The notes: generated from the sequence alone by a model not told the origin. A DNA stretch of 64,000 nucleotides from Pseudomonadota bacterium (GCA_023391375.1 JAEWBB010000011.1:248001-312000); one strand, 5' to 3'. Shown: positions 34,140 through 43,220, counted from the first letter of the stretch. Translations and numbers: made by a program.

Positions 34140-34526
34140 AAAAACTGCCAGGGGACCTGTAAGCCGGGTTCTGTCCAGCGCCTTGCGGCACCTGGGCGAC
34201 CATTCCTCTAGGACATGGGTTGCCCCATGCCTCCAGCAACCAACCCGGGCGACGGGGCCGGAACAGGCCCATATGCCGCCCCTATTCGGTCTTGCACCCG
34301 GTGGGGTTTACCGTGCCGCGCCTGTTGCCAGCCGCGCGGTGCGCTCTTGCCGCACCCTTTCGCCCTTACCCACCCGAAGATGGGCGGTATGCTTTCTGTG
34401 GCACTGTCCCTCGATCCTCACCTGCGCGAGGACCGGCCGGGCGTTACCCGGCACCGTCGTTCCGTGGAGCCCGGACTTTCCTCGCCCTTCCGAAGAAGGC
34501 CGCGGTCGCCCGGTCCCCTGGCGGAC
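34140..34526 (-). ncRNA. rnpB: RNase P RNA, bacterial class A
   Basis: The catalytic RNA that removes 5' leaders from pre-tRNA. On the minus strand the 5' arm CCAGGGGACCGGGCGACCGC (from about 34521) is followed by the conserved GAGGAAAGTCCGGGCTCC. The 3' part shows ACAGAACCCGGCTTACAGG and the closing GGTCCCCTGG, which pairs perfectly with the 5' arm as helix P1. A T5 run follows at about 34144-34140. About 380 nt fits class A. The 5' end is only about 12 bp after the stop of the upstream amidase gene. Confidence 0.95.
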
Positions 34527-34537
34527 GGCGATATGGT

Positions 34538-35218
34538 CTATTGCGGGCGGGGCAGCAAGAGCGCCAGCAATTTGGCCCTGCACTCCCCGTCAATGATCCC
34601 ATCGATCAGGTCGGGGCGGAAGCGCCGCTGGAAGGCGATGACGGCCTTCTGGCTGTCGGTGACGTCGTAGCCGAACCGTTCGAGCGCCAGGAGGAAGCCG
34701 GCATCGGTCCAGTAGGGATCCATCAGGTCGCGGGTCGGGCTGGGCAAGGCAAGGCGGCGCTTGGCCAGTTCCCACCACGGAAACAGCTCGCCCGGGTCTT
34801 CCTTGCGGGCCGGGGCGATGTCCGAATGGCCGACGATGTTGCCGCGGGTGATGCCGTGCCGTGCCTTGATGTCGTGCACGAGGCCCATGACCGAGGCGAC
34901 CTGCTCGTCCGGGAACGGACGGTAGCCGAACTCGTGGCCGGGATTGACGATCTCGATCCCGACGCTCGCGGAGTTAATGTCGGTGACTCCGCGCCAGTAG
35001 CTCTTGCCGGCGTGCCAGGCGCGCTTTTCTTCGTCGACCAGTCGGTAGGTCGTGCCGTCCTCGTCCACAAGATAGTGGCAGGAAACGGCGGCGTCGGGAC
35101 TGGTCAGCCGGTCAAGCGCGCCTTCCGCACCCGGCATGCCGGTGTAATGGAGGACGATGATCGACACCGGGAGCGCCCGCTCGTTGAAGTTGGGCGATGG
35201 GCGTTCGACGAAGTCCAT
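34538..35218 (-). CDS. N-acetylmuramoyl-L-alanine amidase (AmpD-like)
   Basis: A zinc amidase of the Amidase_2 family that cleaves the lactyl-Ala bond of peptidoglycan or anhydro-muropeptides. The 226 residues show zinc ligands in IIVLHYTGMP, VGHSDIAPARKEDPG and the catalytic region VGIEIVNPGHEFG. A C-terminal helical segment resembling a peptidoglycan-binding domain (about 175-225) includes RFGYDVTDSQKAVIAFQRRF. No signal peptide is seen, which suggests cytosolic AmpD-type recycling. Confidence 0.9.
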   Translation of the reverse strand: MDFVERPSPNFNERALPVSIIVLHYTGMPGAEGALDRLTSPDAAVSCHYLVDEDGTTYRLVDEEKRAWHAGKSYWRGVTDINSASVGIEIVNPGHEFGYRPFPDEQVASVMGLVHDIKARHGITRGNIVGHSDIAPARKEDPGELFPWWELAKRRLALPSPTRDLMDPYWTDAGFLLALERFGYDVTDSQKAVIAFQRRFRPDLIDGIIDGECRAKLLALLLPRPQ

Positions 35219-35248
35219 GCCGCCATCAAAGCGCGTGTGCGGTTGGGG

Positions 35249-36100
35249 TCAAGCCCCGATCGCGCGACGGTCGACCAGCCCGCTGTCGGCCAGGCGGTAG
35301 ACGCCGCGCCACCCGCGGTCGGCGGACAGCCGGTCGGTCTGGCCGATCACCGTCTCGCCCGCGCCCATCACGAACATGCCGTCGGGCGCCATCGCCGAGG
35401 CCAGCCGGTCGAACGCCAGCCTTTTCTTGTCGGCGTTGAGGTAGAGCAGCACGTTGCGGCACAGGACGATGTCGAACTGGCCCGGGTGCGGGACCGGCTC
35501 CAGCAGGTTATGGACCTGGAAGCGGACGTTCTTGCGCAGCCCCTCGGCGGCGCGCCAGCCTTCCGGCGTTTCCTCAAACCACTTGATCATCTGCGTGATG
35601 CCGAGGCCGCGCTGGACCTCGAACTGCGAATAGAGCCCTGAGCGGGCGCGGTTGACGACGCCTTCGGACACGTCGGTGCCGAGGATGTCGATGGTCCAGC
35701 CGACCCATTTCATCGGCTCGTCGGCAAACATCATCGCCAGGCTGTAGACCTCCTGCCCCGTCGAGCAGCCGGCCGACCAGATGCGGATCCGCCGCTCGGC
35801 GCCGCGCAATTCCTGCAGGCGCGGCAGGATCACCTGGCTGATCTGGTCGAACGGGGTGCGGTCGCGGAAGAAATAGGTCTCGTTGTTGAGCAGCGCCTCG
35901 ACCACCTGCTGCGACAGCGAGGGCTCCTTGCCCATGACGAGGATCGTGATCAGTTCGTCGAGCGACGCGATTCCGCGCTCGCGAAGGAGCGAGGACAGTG
36001 CGGTTTCGATCCGCCACCGGCGGCTCATGGTCAGCTGCTGGCCGGTACGCGCCTCGAGGAGTCCCGCGAGGATCCGGCTGCTACTATCGCTTACCTGCAC
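35249..36100 (-). CDS. cheR: Chemotaxis protein methyltransferase CheR
   Basis: CheR methylates receptor glutamates using S-adenosylmethionine. The 283 residues show the N-terminal helical domain, the VEALLNNETYFFRDRTPF segment, the SAM motif RIWSAGCSTGQEVYSLAM and the late IVLCRNVLLYLNADKK. The start is a GTG at 36100, inside the last codons of cheB (10-bp overlap). Longer upstream readings are antisense or out of register with homology. It is the last gene of the che operon. Confidence 0.93.
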   Translation of the reverse strand: MQVSDSSSRILAGLLEARTGQQLTMSRRWRIETALSSLLRERGIASLDELITILVMGKEPSLSQQVVEALLNNETYFFRDRTPFDQISQVILPRLQELRGAERRIRIWSAGCSTGQEVYSLAMMFADEPMKWVGWTIDILGTDVSEGVVNRARSGLYSQFEVQRGLGITQMIKWFEETPEGWRAAEGLRKNVRFQVHNLLEPVPHPGQFDIVLCRNVLLYLNADKKRLAFDRLASAMAPDGMFVMGAGETVIGQTDRLSADRGWRGVYRLADSGLVDRRAIGA

Positions 36101-37230
36101 GCGGCCTCCCGAAGACGCTCTTCCACCAACACGCCGATACCCTGCGGCGGCAGGATGGCGCAGGCCAGGCCGGCCTCCGCCACCGCGCGTGGCATTCCCC
36201 ACACCGCGCAAGTCGCCTCGTCCTGGACGACGACCGAGCCGCCACAGGCGACCAGCTTGTGCGACCCCTCGGTCCCGTCGCGGCCCATGCCGGTGAGGAC
36301 GATGCCAAGAGCCTCCGGACCGTAGGCGGCGGCGGCGCTGGCGAACATCGGATCGACCGACGGCAGGCAGCCCGAGGCCGACCGGCCCTTCAGGAGGCGG
36401 ACGCGCGGGTTGCCGCGGATCAGTTCGACGGTGACGTGCGCATCGCCTGGCGCGACGATGATGCGGTCGGGACGGCAGTCCATGCCCTCTTCGGCAATCA
36501 CCGCCTCACGTCCCGCCGCGGCCGACAATTGGCGGGCGAACACCGGCATGAAAGGTGCGGGCAGATGCTGGGTGACGAGGATCGGGCAGCCGATCTTCTT
36601 CGGCATCGCTTCGAACAGCTGGCCGATGGCGTGGATGCCGCCGGTCGACGACCCGATCATCAGCATCGAGAGCGGGCCGCCGGCCATCGCGCGGAGCGGC
36701 ATCAGCGCCGCCCGGCCGACCGGCGCGGGCCGCACCGGCACGGGCGAAGCCACCGGCGCCGGCGCACGGCGGCTGGCATGGCCGATGGCGTAGAGCTTCT
36801 GCATCAGCACGTCGGAGAAACGGCCCGACAGGCGCCCACCGCCCGGCTTCACCAGCGTATCGGTGGCGCCCAGCGCCAGCGCGGCGACGGTCGCTTCGGC
36901 GCCCTCTTCGGCAAGGCTGGACACGATCAGAATCCGCGCGCCGCGAGCCGCGTCGATGATGGCCGGAATCGACTTGAGGCCGCCAAGACCCGGCATCTCA
37001 AGGTCGAGCAGGATGATGTCGACCTGGACCTGGCCCAGTGCCTCGATCGCGTGCTCGGCCGTCCCGGCAACGCCCGCGATCTCGAACCCGCCATCGGCCT
37101 CGACCATGCGCGAGAGCACCGCCCGGGCGACCATCGAATCGTCGACGATCATCAGGCGGATGCGACGGCGCAGGCCGTCGGCGGCACCGGACCCCTGCCC
37201 GGACCGCTTCGAGGCGAGACCGCCGGCCAC
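36091..37230 (-). CDS. cheB: Chemotaxis protein-glutamate methylesterase CheB
   Basis: A 379-residue two-domain protein. The receiver domain has its phospho-acceptor at D76 (LLDLEMPG). After a Pro/Ala linker (about 150-180) comes the methylesterase domain with the triad Ser in IGSSTGG (194/195), His in TQHLPAP (222) and Asp in TGMGRDGTEG (318). It demethylates and deamidates chemoreceptors. It lies 8 bp after cheY and overlaps cheR. Confidence 0.94.
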   Translation of the reverse strand: MAGGLASKRSGQGSGAADGLRRRIRLMIVDDSMVARAVLSRMVEADGGFEIAGVAGTAEHAIEALGQVQVDIILLDLEMPGLGGLKSIPAIIDAARGARILIVSSLAEEGAEATVAALALGATDTLVKPGGGRLSGRFSDVLMQKLYAIGHASRRAPAPVASPVPVRPAPVGRAALMPLRAMAGGPLSMLMIGSSTGGIHAIGQLFEAMPKKIGCPILVTQHLPAPFMPVFARQLSAAAGREAVIAEEGMDCRPDRIIVAPGDAHVTVELIRGNPRVRLLKGRSASGCLPSVDPMFASAAAAYGPEALGIVLTGMGRDGTEGSHKLVACGGSVVVQDEATCAVWGMPRAVAEAGLACAILPPQGIGVLVEERLREAACR

Positions 37231-37238
37231 AGGAGGGC

Positions 37239-37604
37239 TTAGGCGACGCCGACGAGCTGGAGTTTGACGTGAAGCGTTTCGCGGTCGAACGGCTTCATCA
37301 CATATTCGTCCGCACCAGCTTCGAGCGCGGCGCGGATGTGCGCCATGTCGTTTTCAGTGGTGCAGAACACGACCTTCGGCTGGTCGCCGTGGCCGCGCTG
37401 GCGGAGCAGCTGGAGGAATTCCATGCCGCTCATGACCGGCATGTTCCAGTCGAGCAGGACGACGTCCGGCATGCTGGCTTCGCAACGGTCGAGCGCTTCG
37501 CGGCCGTCACCGGCCTCGTCGACCTGGAACTCCAGCGTCTCGAGGATGTGACGGGCGACCTTGCGGATCACCTTGCTGTCGTCGACGATGAGGCAGGTCT
37601 TCAT
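37239..37604 (-). CDS. cheY: Single-domain response regulator CheY
   Basis: A 121-residue receiver with acidic pair D8/D9, phospho-acceptor D52 (LLDWNMP), Thr near CTTEN and K104 (VMKPFD). It has no output domain. Its place between cheW and cheB makes it the chemotaxis CheY. The gap to cheW (37605-37674) holds TTAA repeats at 9-bp spacing but no convincing operator. Confidence 0.92.
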   Translation of the reverse strand: MKTCLIVDDSKVIRKVARHILETLEFQVDEAGDGREALDRCEASMPDVVLLDWNMPVMSGMEFLQLLRQRGHGDQPKVVFCTTENDMAHIRAALEAGADEYVMKPFDRETLHVKLQLVGVA

Positions 37605-37674
37605 GCGTGTCGTTCCCGTTAGTTCGTAATGTCGTGTAGACCGGAAGAGGTAACCAAGCCCTTAAGCCGGTCGA

Positions 37675-38121
37675 TTAAGCGGCCGCGCGCTCAGTGGCGG
37701 GGCCGGTAATCAGGGCGGCGACGTCGACCAGCAGCATCGGCCCCTCCTCCGTTTCCACCATGCCGCGCGCAACGCGTTCCCAGCCGGCGGCCATCGCGCC
37801 GCGGACGGGCGACGGATCGCTCTGCGCCTCGACCACGTCTTCGACCGCGTCGACGGTCAATGCGTAGTGATGGCCGTCATATTCGACCACGGCGGCTTCG
37901 TGGATCGCGCCGTCGTTCAATTCGGTGCGGCCAAGCTCGAGGCTTTGCCGGCAATCGATGACCGTCAGGACCCGGCTGCGAAGCGCCGACAGGCCGGCGA
38001 CATGGGCCGGTGCGCGCGGCACCGAGATCAGCGTGTCGAGTTCGACCACGCTTTCGACGCCGGCGGCCTGGAAGGCGACCCGGTCCCCGCCGAGGCGGAC
38101 AATTAGGAGGAGTTCGTTCAT
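37675..38121 (-). CDS. cheW: Chemotaxis coupling protein CheW
   Basis: A 148-residue CheW-domain protein linking receptors to CheA, with GDRVAFQAAGVESVVELD and the later HYALTVDAVEDVVEAQSD segments. It shares one base with the cheA stop (TGATG). No chemoreceptor gene is in the window, so receptors must be elsewhere. Confidence 0.92.
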   Translation of the reverse strand: MNELLLIVRLGGDRVAFQAAGVESVVELDTLISVPRAPAHVAGLSALRSRVLTVIDCRQSLELGRTELNDGAIHEAAVVEYDGHHYALTVDAVEDVVEAQSDPSPVRGAMAAGWERVARGMVETEEGPMLLVDVAALITGPATERAAA

Positions 38122-40475
38122 CAGGCCTTGGTCCCCGTGCGCTTCAGCGCGACCAGCAGGCCGGCGCGATCGTATCGATAGATGGTTTCCTGCCCGTCCG
38201 AGGCGTCCGGATCGGCCGACAGGCGCAGCACGCGGCCCGTGGTCTGCGGGATCGGGCGGACCGGCCATTCGTCGGCGGCGATGGTGAGGTCGGGATCGCC
38301 GTCATAGTCCTCGCCGACCACGTGGTAGCCCGCGGCCTCGACGATCGGGCGGAGCATGTTCTGCATCCAGGCGTCGCCCGACGGCAGGCGGCAGACCTGC
38401 TTGCCTGCGGGGACGCTGACCGCGCCCGCCAGTTCGGCAAACAGCCAGTGCGCGTCGATCAGCTCGGCCGGTTCTTCACCGATCAAGGTGACGCCGGCGA
38501 CCTGGCCCGGGGTCGGTGCGGGAATGACATCCTTGTCGATGCTCATCATGTCGATGACCTCGGCGAAGGCGTAGCCCAGTTCCTGCTCGCCGTCCGACAG
38601 GCGGAAGACGCGGACCTTTCCGTCGGTCGGTGCGGCGTCGATTCCGGCGAGCGGCAGGATACTGTCACCCAGCTGGACGCGCAGGCGACCGGCGCCGAAG
38701 CGGATCTGCGCGGCGTGGACTTCCTCGATCCGGTCGACCACGCCGAGGCGGATCGCGCGGCGGCCGCCGTCGAGGCCGCGGAATAGCAGGACCGGCACTT
38801 CGGTGGTCTCGACCGTCTTCGCGGTCTCGGCCACGCGGGCTGAGGTCCGCTCCTGGGTCTCGAACTTGACGCCGCCGACGACCGCGAGGCCCGCGGGATC
38901 GAACAGCAGGATCGGGGAGCCGTCGTCGGCCAGCGTAGTGCCGGCATAAAGGCCGGTCGCCATCACCGCCGGAGCGGCGGGCTTCACCACCAGTTCCTCA
39001 TGGTCGTGAATCTTGTCGACCGCCAGCGCATAGACGTCGCCGCCCGCAGGCTTGAGCACCACCATCGTCCGCTGTTCATTAGCCATTGGCGATTCGATGC
39101 CGAGGACGTCGGCCAGCGCCAGCATCGGCACGCGGCGGCCGCGGATGGTCGCAACCCCCGCCCCGCCCAGTTCCTCGAGCGTGACGGTGGTGCCGGTGAC
39201 GCGCACGATTTCCTCGATCGCGGCGCGGGGAATGGCGAAATGCTGGCGGCCGATCGAGACGGTCAACGCCGGGATGATGGTGAGGGTGAGCGGGACGCGA
39301 AGCGTCATGCGCGTGCCCTTGCCCGGGGTGCTGTCGACCTCGACCACGCCGCCGATCCGTTCGACGTTCGAACGGACGACGTCCATGCCGACTCCGCGGC
39401 CCGAAATCGACGTCACGGCCTGGGCCGTCGACAGGCCCGCTTCGAAAATCAGCGCCAGCTGTTCGCGGGGCGAAAGCGCGGCGGCCTGGTCCTTGGTCAG
39501 GAGGCCGTTGGCCAGTGCCTTTTCGACCAGCCGCTTGCCGTCGATGCCCTTGCCGTCGTCGACGATGTCGATGAGGATCTGGTTCCCCGACTGGCGCGCC
39601 GACACGTGCAGCATGCCGATTTCGCGCTTGCCGGCCTTGAGGCGGTCGCCCGGTGCTTCGACGCCATGGTCGATGGCGTTGCGGATGATGTGGGTCAGCG
39701 GATCGCGGATCATCTCGATCATCTCGCGGTCCAGCTCGACGTCGCCGCCTTCGATATCGACCAGCACCTGCTTGCCCAGTTCCGAGCAAAGGTCGCGGAC
39801 CATGCGCGGCAGGGCGACGAAGAGATTCTCGATCCGCTGCATGCGCGTCCGGGTAATGGCGTCGCGCATCTCCGCGATGATACCGCTGAGGCGCTCGAAC
39901 GCACCGTCTACGGTCACGTCGGCCTCGGTCTCGCGCAACCGGCGGGCCAGTTCGTTCCGGGCCAGCACCATGTCGGAAACGCCGCTCATCACGCGGTCGA
40001 GCAGTTCGACCGACAGGCGGATGGTGCGCGGCGCGGCGCCGCCAGTAGCAGCGGCCTGGACCTTGGCTTCGGCGACCGGCGCGGCGGCCGGCTGGGCCGG
40101 TCCTTCGGCGCCCGGCTCGAGCGCGGCGATCAGGTCGCCGTCGTTGCCTTCCGGAACGCCGTTGCCGGCCTCGATCGAGGCGATCATCTCGCCGATCCGG
40201 TCGATGACGGCCAGGACAGCGCTGACCAGCGCGGCGTCGGGCGAACGGCGGCCGGCACGACAGTCGGCCAAGGCGTCTTCGGCGGCATGGCTCAATGTCT
40301 CGAGGCGCGGGAAGTCGAAAAAGCCGCAATTGCCCTTCACCGTGTGGACGAAGCGGAAAATGCTGTCGAGGCGCGCGCGGTCGTCGGGCGAGGCTTCCCA
40401 GGCGACGATCTCGCCGCCCAGTGCTTCCAGCATTTCGCGCGCTTCGGCGACGAAATCGGCAATCAGGTCGTCCAT
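38121..40475 (-). CDS. cheA: Chemotaxis histidine kinase CheA with extra C-terminal domains
   Basis: A 784-residue class II histidine kinase. The HPt domain carries H44 (RFVHTVKGNCGFF). A linker with PAAAPVAEAKVQ is followed by the dimerisation helices, the ATPase (HIIRNAIDHGVEAP, VDDGKGIDG, SGRGVGMDVVR) and a CheW-like domain (LTIIPALTVSIGRQHFAIPR). A second CheW-like segment (about 560-685) and a receiver-like tail (about 695-784) come next. The tail lacks a clear phospho-Asp. Typical CheA is about 650-700 residues. It heads cheA-W-Y-B-R. Confidence 0.93.
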   Translation of the reverse strand: MDDLIADFVAEAREMLEALGGEIVAWEASPDDRARLDSIFRFVHTVKGNCGFFDFPRLETLSHAAEDALADCRAGRRSPDAALVSAVLAVIDRIGEMIASIEAGNGVPEGNDGDLIAALEPGAEGPAQPAAAPVAEAKVQAAATGGAAPRTIRLSVELLDRVMSGVSDMVLARNELARRLRETEADVTVDGAFERLSGIIAEMRDAITRTRMQRIENLFVALPRMVRDLCSELGKQVLVDIEGGDVELDREMIEMIRDPLTHIIRNAIDHGVEAPGDRLKAGKREIGMLHVSARQSGNQILIDIVDDGKGIDGKRLVEKALANGLLTKDQAAALSPREQLALIFEAGLSTAQAVTSISGRGVGMDVVRSNVERIGGVVEVDSTPGKGTRMTLRVPLTLTIIPALTVSIGRQHFAIPRAAIEEIVRVTGTTVTLEELGGAGVATIRGRRVPMLALADVLGIESPMANEQRTMVVLKPAGGDVYALAVDKIHDHEELVVKPAAPAVMATGLYAGTTLADDGSPILLFDPAGLAVVGGVKFETQERTSARVAETAKTVETTEVPVLLFRGLDGGRRAIRLGVVDRIEEVHAAQIRFGAGRLRVQLGDSILPLAGIDAAPTDGKVRVFRLSDGEQELGYAFAEVIDMMSIDKDVIPAPTPGQVAGVTLIGEEPAELIDAHWLFAELAGAVSVPAGKQVCRLPSGDAWMQNMLRPIVEAAGYHVVGEDYDGDPDLTIAADEWPVRPIPQTTGRVLRLSADPDASDGQETIYRYDRAGLLVALKRTGTKA

Positions 40476-40525
40476 TTGAGCCCCAAAATCAGGTCGGTTT
40501 CACCCGCCTGTATGGGGCCAAGGAG

Positions 40526-40540
40526 TTAACGCGTCGTTAT
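40526..40540. promoter_or_regulatory. Possible CtrA box between chpT and cheA
   Basis: TTAA-N7-TTAT differs by one base from the CtrA consensus TTAA-N7-TTAA. It overlaps the chpT stop and lies 51-65 bp before the cheA start. CckA and ChpT, the phosphorelay feeding CtrA, are both encoded nearby, which makes control by CtrA plausible but unproven. Confidence 0.3.
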
Positions 40541-41175
40541 CCCTGCGCGGGAAGCGTGACGCCGATCAGCAGTGCTTCGGCCTCGGGCGGGCTGAGCTGG
40601 ATCGAGCCGCCCGCTTCCTTGGCAAGGCTGTGTGCGAGCCACGCCCCGGCGGCGCGGCTTTCGACCTGGCCGTTGCCGCCGGTCGCGACCGTCTCGCGGA
40701 TGACCGGATCGATCAGGATGCGCGGCCCTTCGGCCCGGATGACCATTTCGAGCCCCCCGTCGGCCTGTTCGGCACCGACATCGAGCCGTCCACCGCGAAC
40801 GAGGCCGTCGCCGGCGATCATGGCGAGGTTGAGCAGCAGCTTGACCGCGCCCTTGGCCATCCGGTCCTGATTGACCATCCAGCCCAGATCGATGCCTTTT
40901 TCGGCGCCGTAGAGACCTTCGAGCGCGATGCGGGCTTCGCGCGTCTCGATTTCCTCACCGAACCCGCCGCCTGCCCCAAAGGCAAGACGGAAAAACTTGA
41001 GCTTGTTGGCGCTGGCCCGGGCGCTTTCGGCGAGCAATTCCATGCAGCGCTCGCGCATCTCCGGGTCGGTCTCGTCGGCGAGCAATTCGATGCCGTTGTT
41101 GAGCGCCCCGACCGGCGAGAGCAGGTCATGGCACAGGCGGCTGCACATCAGGCTGGCGAGATCGATGGCGTTCAT
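40537..41175 (-). CDS. chpT: Histidine phosphotransferase ChpT
   Basis: ChpT passes phosphate from CckA to CtrA and CpdR in the alphaproteobacterial cell-cycle relay. The 212-residue protein has the DHp-like start LASLMCSRLCHDLLSPVGAL, where the His in CHDLLSP is the phospho-site. A degenerate ATPase-like domain follows (GAVKLLLNLAMIAGDGLVRG). The ATG at 41175 fits homology. It lies 61 bp upstream of cheA on the same strand, an unusual link to chemotaxis genes. Confidence 0.88.
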   Translation of the reverse strand: MNAIDLASLMCSRLCHDLLSPVGALNNGIELLADETDPEMRERCMELLAESARASANKLKFFRLAFGAGGGFGEEIETREARIALEGLYGAEKGIDLGWMVNQDRMAKGAVKLLLNLAMIAGDGLVRGGRLDVGAEQADGGLEMVIRAEGPRILIDPVIRETVATGGNGQVESRAAGAWLAHSLAKEAGGSIQLSPPEAEALLIGVTLPAQG

Positions 41176-41251
41176 GGGCAATGCGTAAACGCTTCGGCCC
41201 GACGCGCCAAGCATTGAAGAAGTCGCCCCTCGACACCATATCGCTCTCCGG

Positions 41252-42202
41252 ATGCCGGGGGATGACATCATCAGCGTGACGCTGGACGCGGGCCAGGAAG
41301 GCTGGCGGCTGGATCGCGCGCTTGCAGCGCAATTGCCAACAATCTCCCGCGAGCGTTTGAAAACGCTCGTGAAATCGGGCGCATTGAGTGTCGACGGAAC
41401 GGCCTTTCGCGACCCTGCCTTCAAGGTCAGGGGCGACGAGGCCTACACGCTGGCGGTGCCGCCGCCGCAGGAAGCGCATAACGAGCCTCAGGACATTCCG
41501 CTGACGATCGTGTTCGAGGACGAGCATCTGCTGGTCGTCGACAAGCCGGCGGGACTGGTGGTGCACCCCGCGCACGGCAACCGCGACGGGACACTCGTCA
41601 ACGCCCTCCTGCACCACTGCAAGGGGCGGCTGAGCGGGATCAACGGCGTCGCCCGCCCGGGCATCGTCCATCGGATCGACAAGGACACGTCGGGCCTGCT
41701 GGTCGTGGCCAAGACCAATCCGGCGCACGAAGGCCTGGCCAAGCAGTTCGCCGACCATTCGATCGAGAGGCGTTACCTAGCCATCGTTCATGGCGTGCCG
41801 ACGCGGGTCAGCGGCAAGGTCGATGCCCCCCTCGCCCGCTCGTCGAAGGACCGGCTGAAGGTGGAGATCGTCGAGGAAGGTCGCGGCAAGCGTGCGGTGA
41901 CCCACTGGAAGAAGCTGAAGACGCTGAAGCAGGCGGCGCTGGTCGAATGCCAGCTGGAAACGGGCCGGACCCACCAGGTTCGCGTCCACATGGCCTCGAT
42001 CGGACACCCGCTGCTCGGCGATCCAGTCTACGCCCGCGGGAAAAGCAATCACAGTCAGTTGCTAAATGAGTTGGATTTTCACCGGCAGGCGCTGCACGCT
42101 GCGCACTTGGGGTTCGTCCACCCGGTGACAAAAGGCCGTCTGTCGTTCGATAGCGCCCTTCCGCCGGATATTCAGGAACTGTTGAACCGGCTTGGTGTAT
42201 AA
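41252..42202 (+). CDS. rluD: RluA/RluD family 23S rRNA pseudouridine synthase
   Basis: A 316-residue pseudouridine synthase with an N-terminal S4 domain (RLDRALAAQLPTISRERLKT) and the catalytic motif GIVHRIDKDTSGLLVVAK (Asp). An earlier DKPAGLVVHPAHGN block is also present. The S4 domain and size fit RluD (23S positions 1911, 1915 and 1917), but RluC-type specificity is not excluded. It is 60 bp ahead of rpoH on the same strand. Confidence 0.88.
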   Translation: MPGDDIISVTLDAGQEGWRLDRALAAQLPTISRERLKTLVKSGALSVDGTAFRDPAFKVRGDEAYTLAVPPPQEAHNEPQDIPLTIVFEDEHLLVVDKPAGLVVHPAHGNRDGTLVNALLHHCKGRLSGINGVARPGIVHRIDKDTSGLLVVAKTNPAHEGLAKQFADHSIERRYLAIVHGVPTRVSGKVDAPLARSSKDRLKVEIVEEGRGKRAVTHWKKLKTLKQAALVECQLETGRTHQVRVHMASIGHPLLGDPVYARGKSNHSQLLNELDFHRQALHAAHLGFVHPVTKGRLSFDSALPPDIQELLNRLGV

Positions 42203-42262
42203 AGATTGAGCGGTGAGGCCGACGGTGATCGATCGGCTGCGCCGGGGAGTGAACGAGAAGCA

Positions 42263-43165
42263 ATGGCGCAAGCGAAAACCCTGAGCATTCCGGCATCTGG
42301 CGGCGAGGCTGGCCTCAACCGCTACTTGTCGGAGATCAAGAAATTCCCGATCCTGGCCCCGGAAGTCGAATTCCGGCTGGCCAAGCAGTGGCGCGAGCAG
42401 GGCGATACCGACGCCGCCGCGCAGCTGGTCAACTCGCACCTGCGCCTCGTGGCGAAGATCGCCATGGGTTACCGCGGCTATGGCCTTCCGGTCAGCGAAC
42501 TCATCTCCGAAGGCAACATCGGCCTGATGCAGGGCGTGAAGAAGTTTGAGCCGGACAGGGGCTTCCGCCTCGCTACCTACGCGATGTGGTGGATTCGCGC
42601 CTCGATCCAGGAATTCATCCTGCGCAGCTGGTCGCTCGTGAAGATGGGCACCACCGCGGCGCAGAAGAAGCTGTTCTTCAACCTTCGCCGGATGAAGAAC
42701 CAGATCGATGCGTTCGAAGAGGGCGACCTCAAGCCCGACGCGGTCCGCAAGATCGCCACCGACCTCGGCGTGACCGAGGAGGAAGTGGTCAGCATGAACC
42801 GGCGCATGGGCATGGGCGGCGACGCCAGCCTCAACGCGCCGCTCGCCTCGACCGAAGGTGAAGGCCAGTGGCAGGACTTCCTCGTCTCCGACGCCCCGCT
42901 CCAGGACGAGCTGGTGGCGGAAGAGGAAGAGCGCCAGGTGCGCCACGAACTGCTCGGCAATGCGATGGAAAGCCTCAACGAGCGCGAACGTCACATCCTG
43001 ACCGAGCGCCGGCTGACCGACGATCCCAAGACGTTGGAAGACCTGTCGCAGGTCTACGGCGTGAGCCGCGAACGCATCCGCCAGATCGAGGTACGCGCGT
43101 TCGAAAAACTGCAGGCCGCGTTGCTGAAGCTGGCCGGCGAGCAGAGGCTGCTGCCGGCGGCGTAG
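42263..43165 (+). CDS. rpoH: RNA polymerase heat-shock sigma factor (sigma-32)
   Basis: RpoH directs transcription of heat-shock genes. The 300 residues have region 2 with LVAKIAMGYRGYGLPVSELI and LATYAMWWIRASIQEFILRS. The RpoH box is seen near LRSWSLVKMGTTAAQKKLFF, followed by a C-terminal region 4 HTH (LSQVYGVSRERIRQIEVRAF). The ATG at 42263 matches homology; the frame is open upstream from 42206 but without similarity. It ends 22 bp before a strong terminator. Confidence 0.95.
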   Translation: MAQAKTLSIPASGGEAGLNRYLSEIKKFPILAPEVEFRLAKQWREQGDTDAAAQLVNSHLRLVAKIAMGYRGYGLPVSELISEGNIGLMQGVKKFEPDRGFRLATYAMWWIRASIQEFILRSWSLVKMGTTAAQKKLFFNLRRMKNQIDAFEEGDLKPDAVRKIATDLGVTEEEVVSMNRRMGMGGDASLNAPLASTEGEGQWQDFLVSDAPLQDELVAEEEERQVRHELLGNAMESLNERERHILTERRLTDDPKTLEDLSQVYGVSRERIRQIEVRAFEKLQAALLKLAGEQRLLPAA

Positions 43166-43187
43166 GCTGACGGAAGCGAAATATCAG

Positions 43188-43220
43188 GGCCCGCGAGCTT
43201 CGGTTCGCGGGCCTTTTTTT
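43188..43220 (+). terminator. Intrinsic terminator of rpoH
   Basis: GGCCCGCGA (43188-43196) pairs perfectly with TCGCGGGCC (43205-43213), followed by seven T (43214-43220). It is the strongest intrinsic terminator in the window. The T-run touches the stop codon of the convergent small gene at 43219. Confidence 0.92.

Noticed and set aside
37639..37678. TTAA-N9-TTAA near the cheW-cheY gap
   Set aside because: Spacing is 9 rather than 7 bp, so it does not match a CtrA box.
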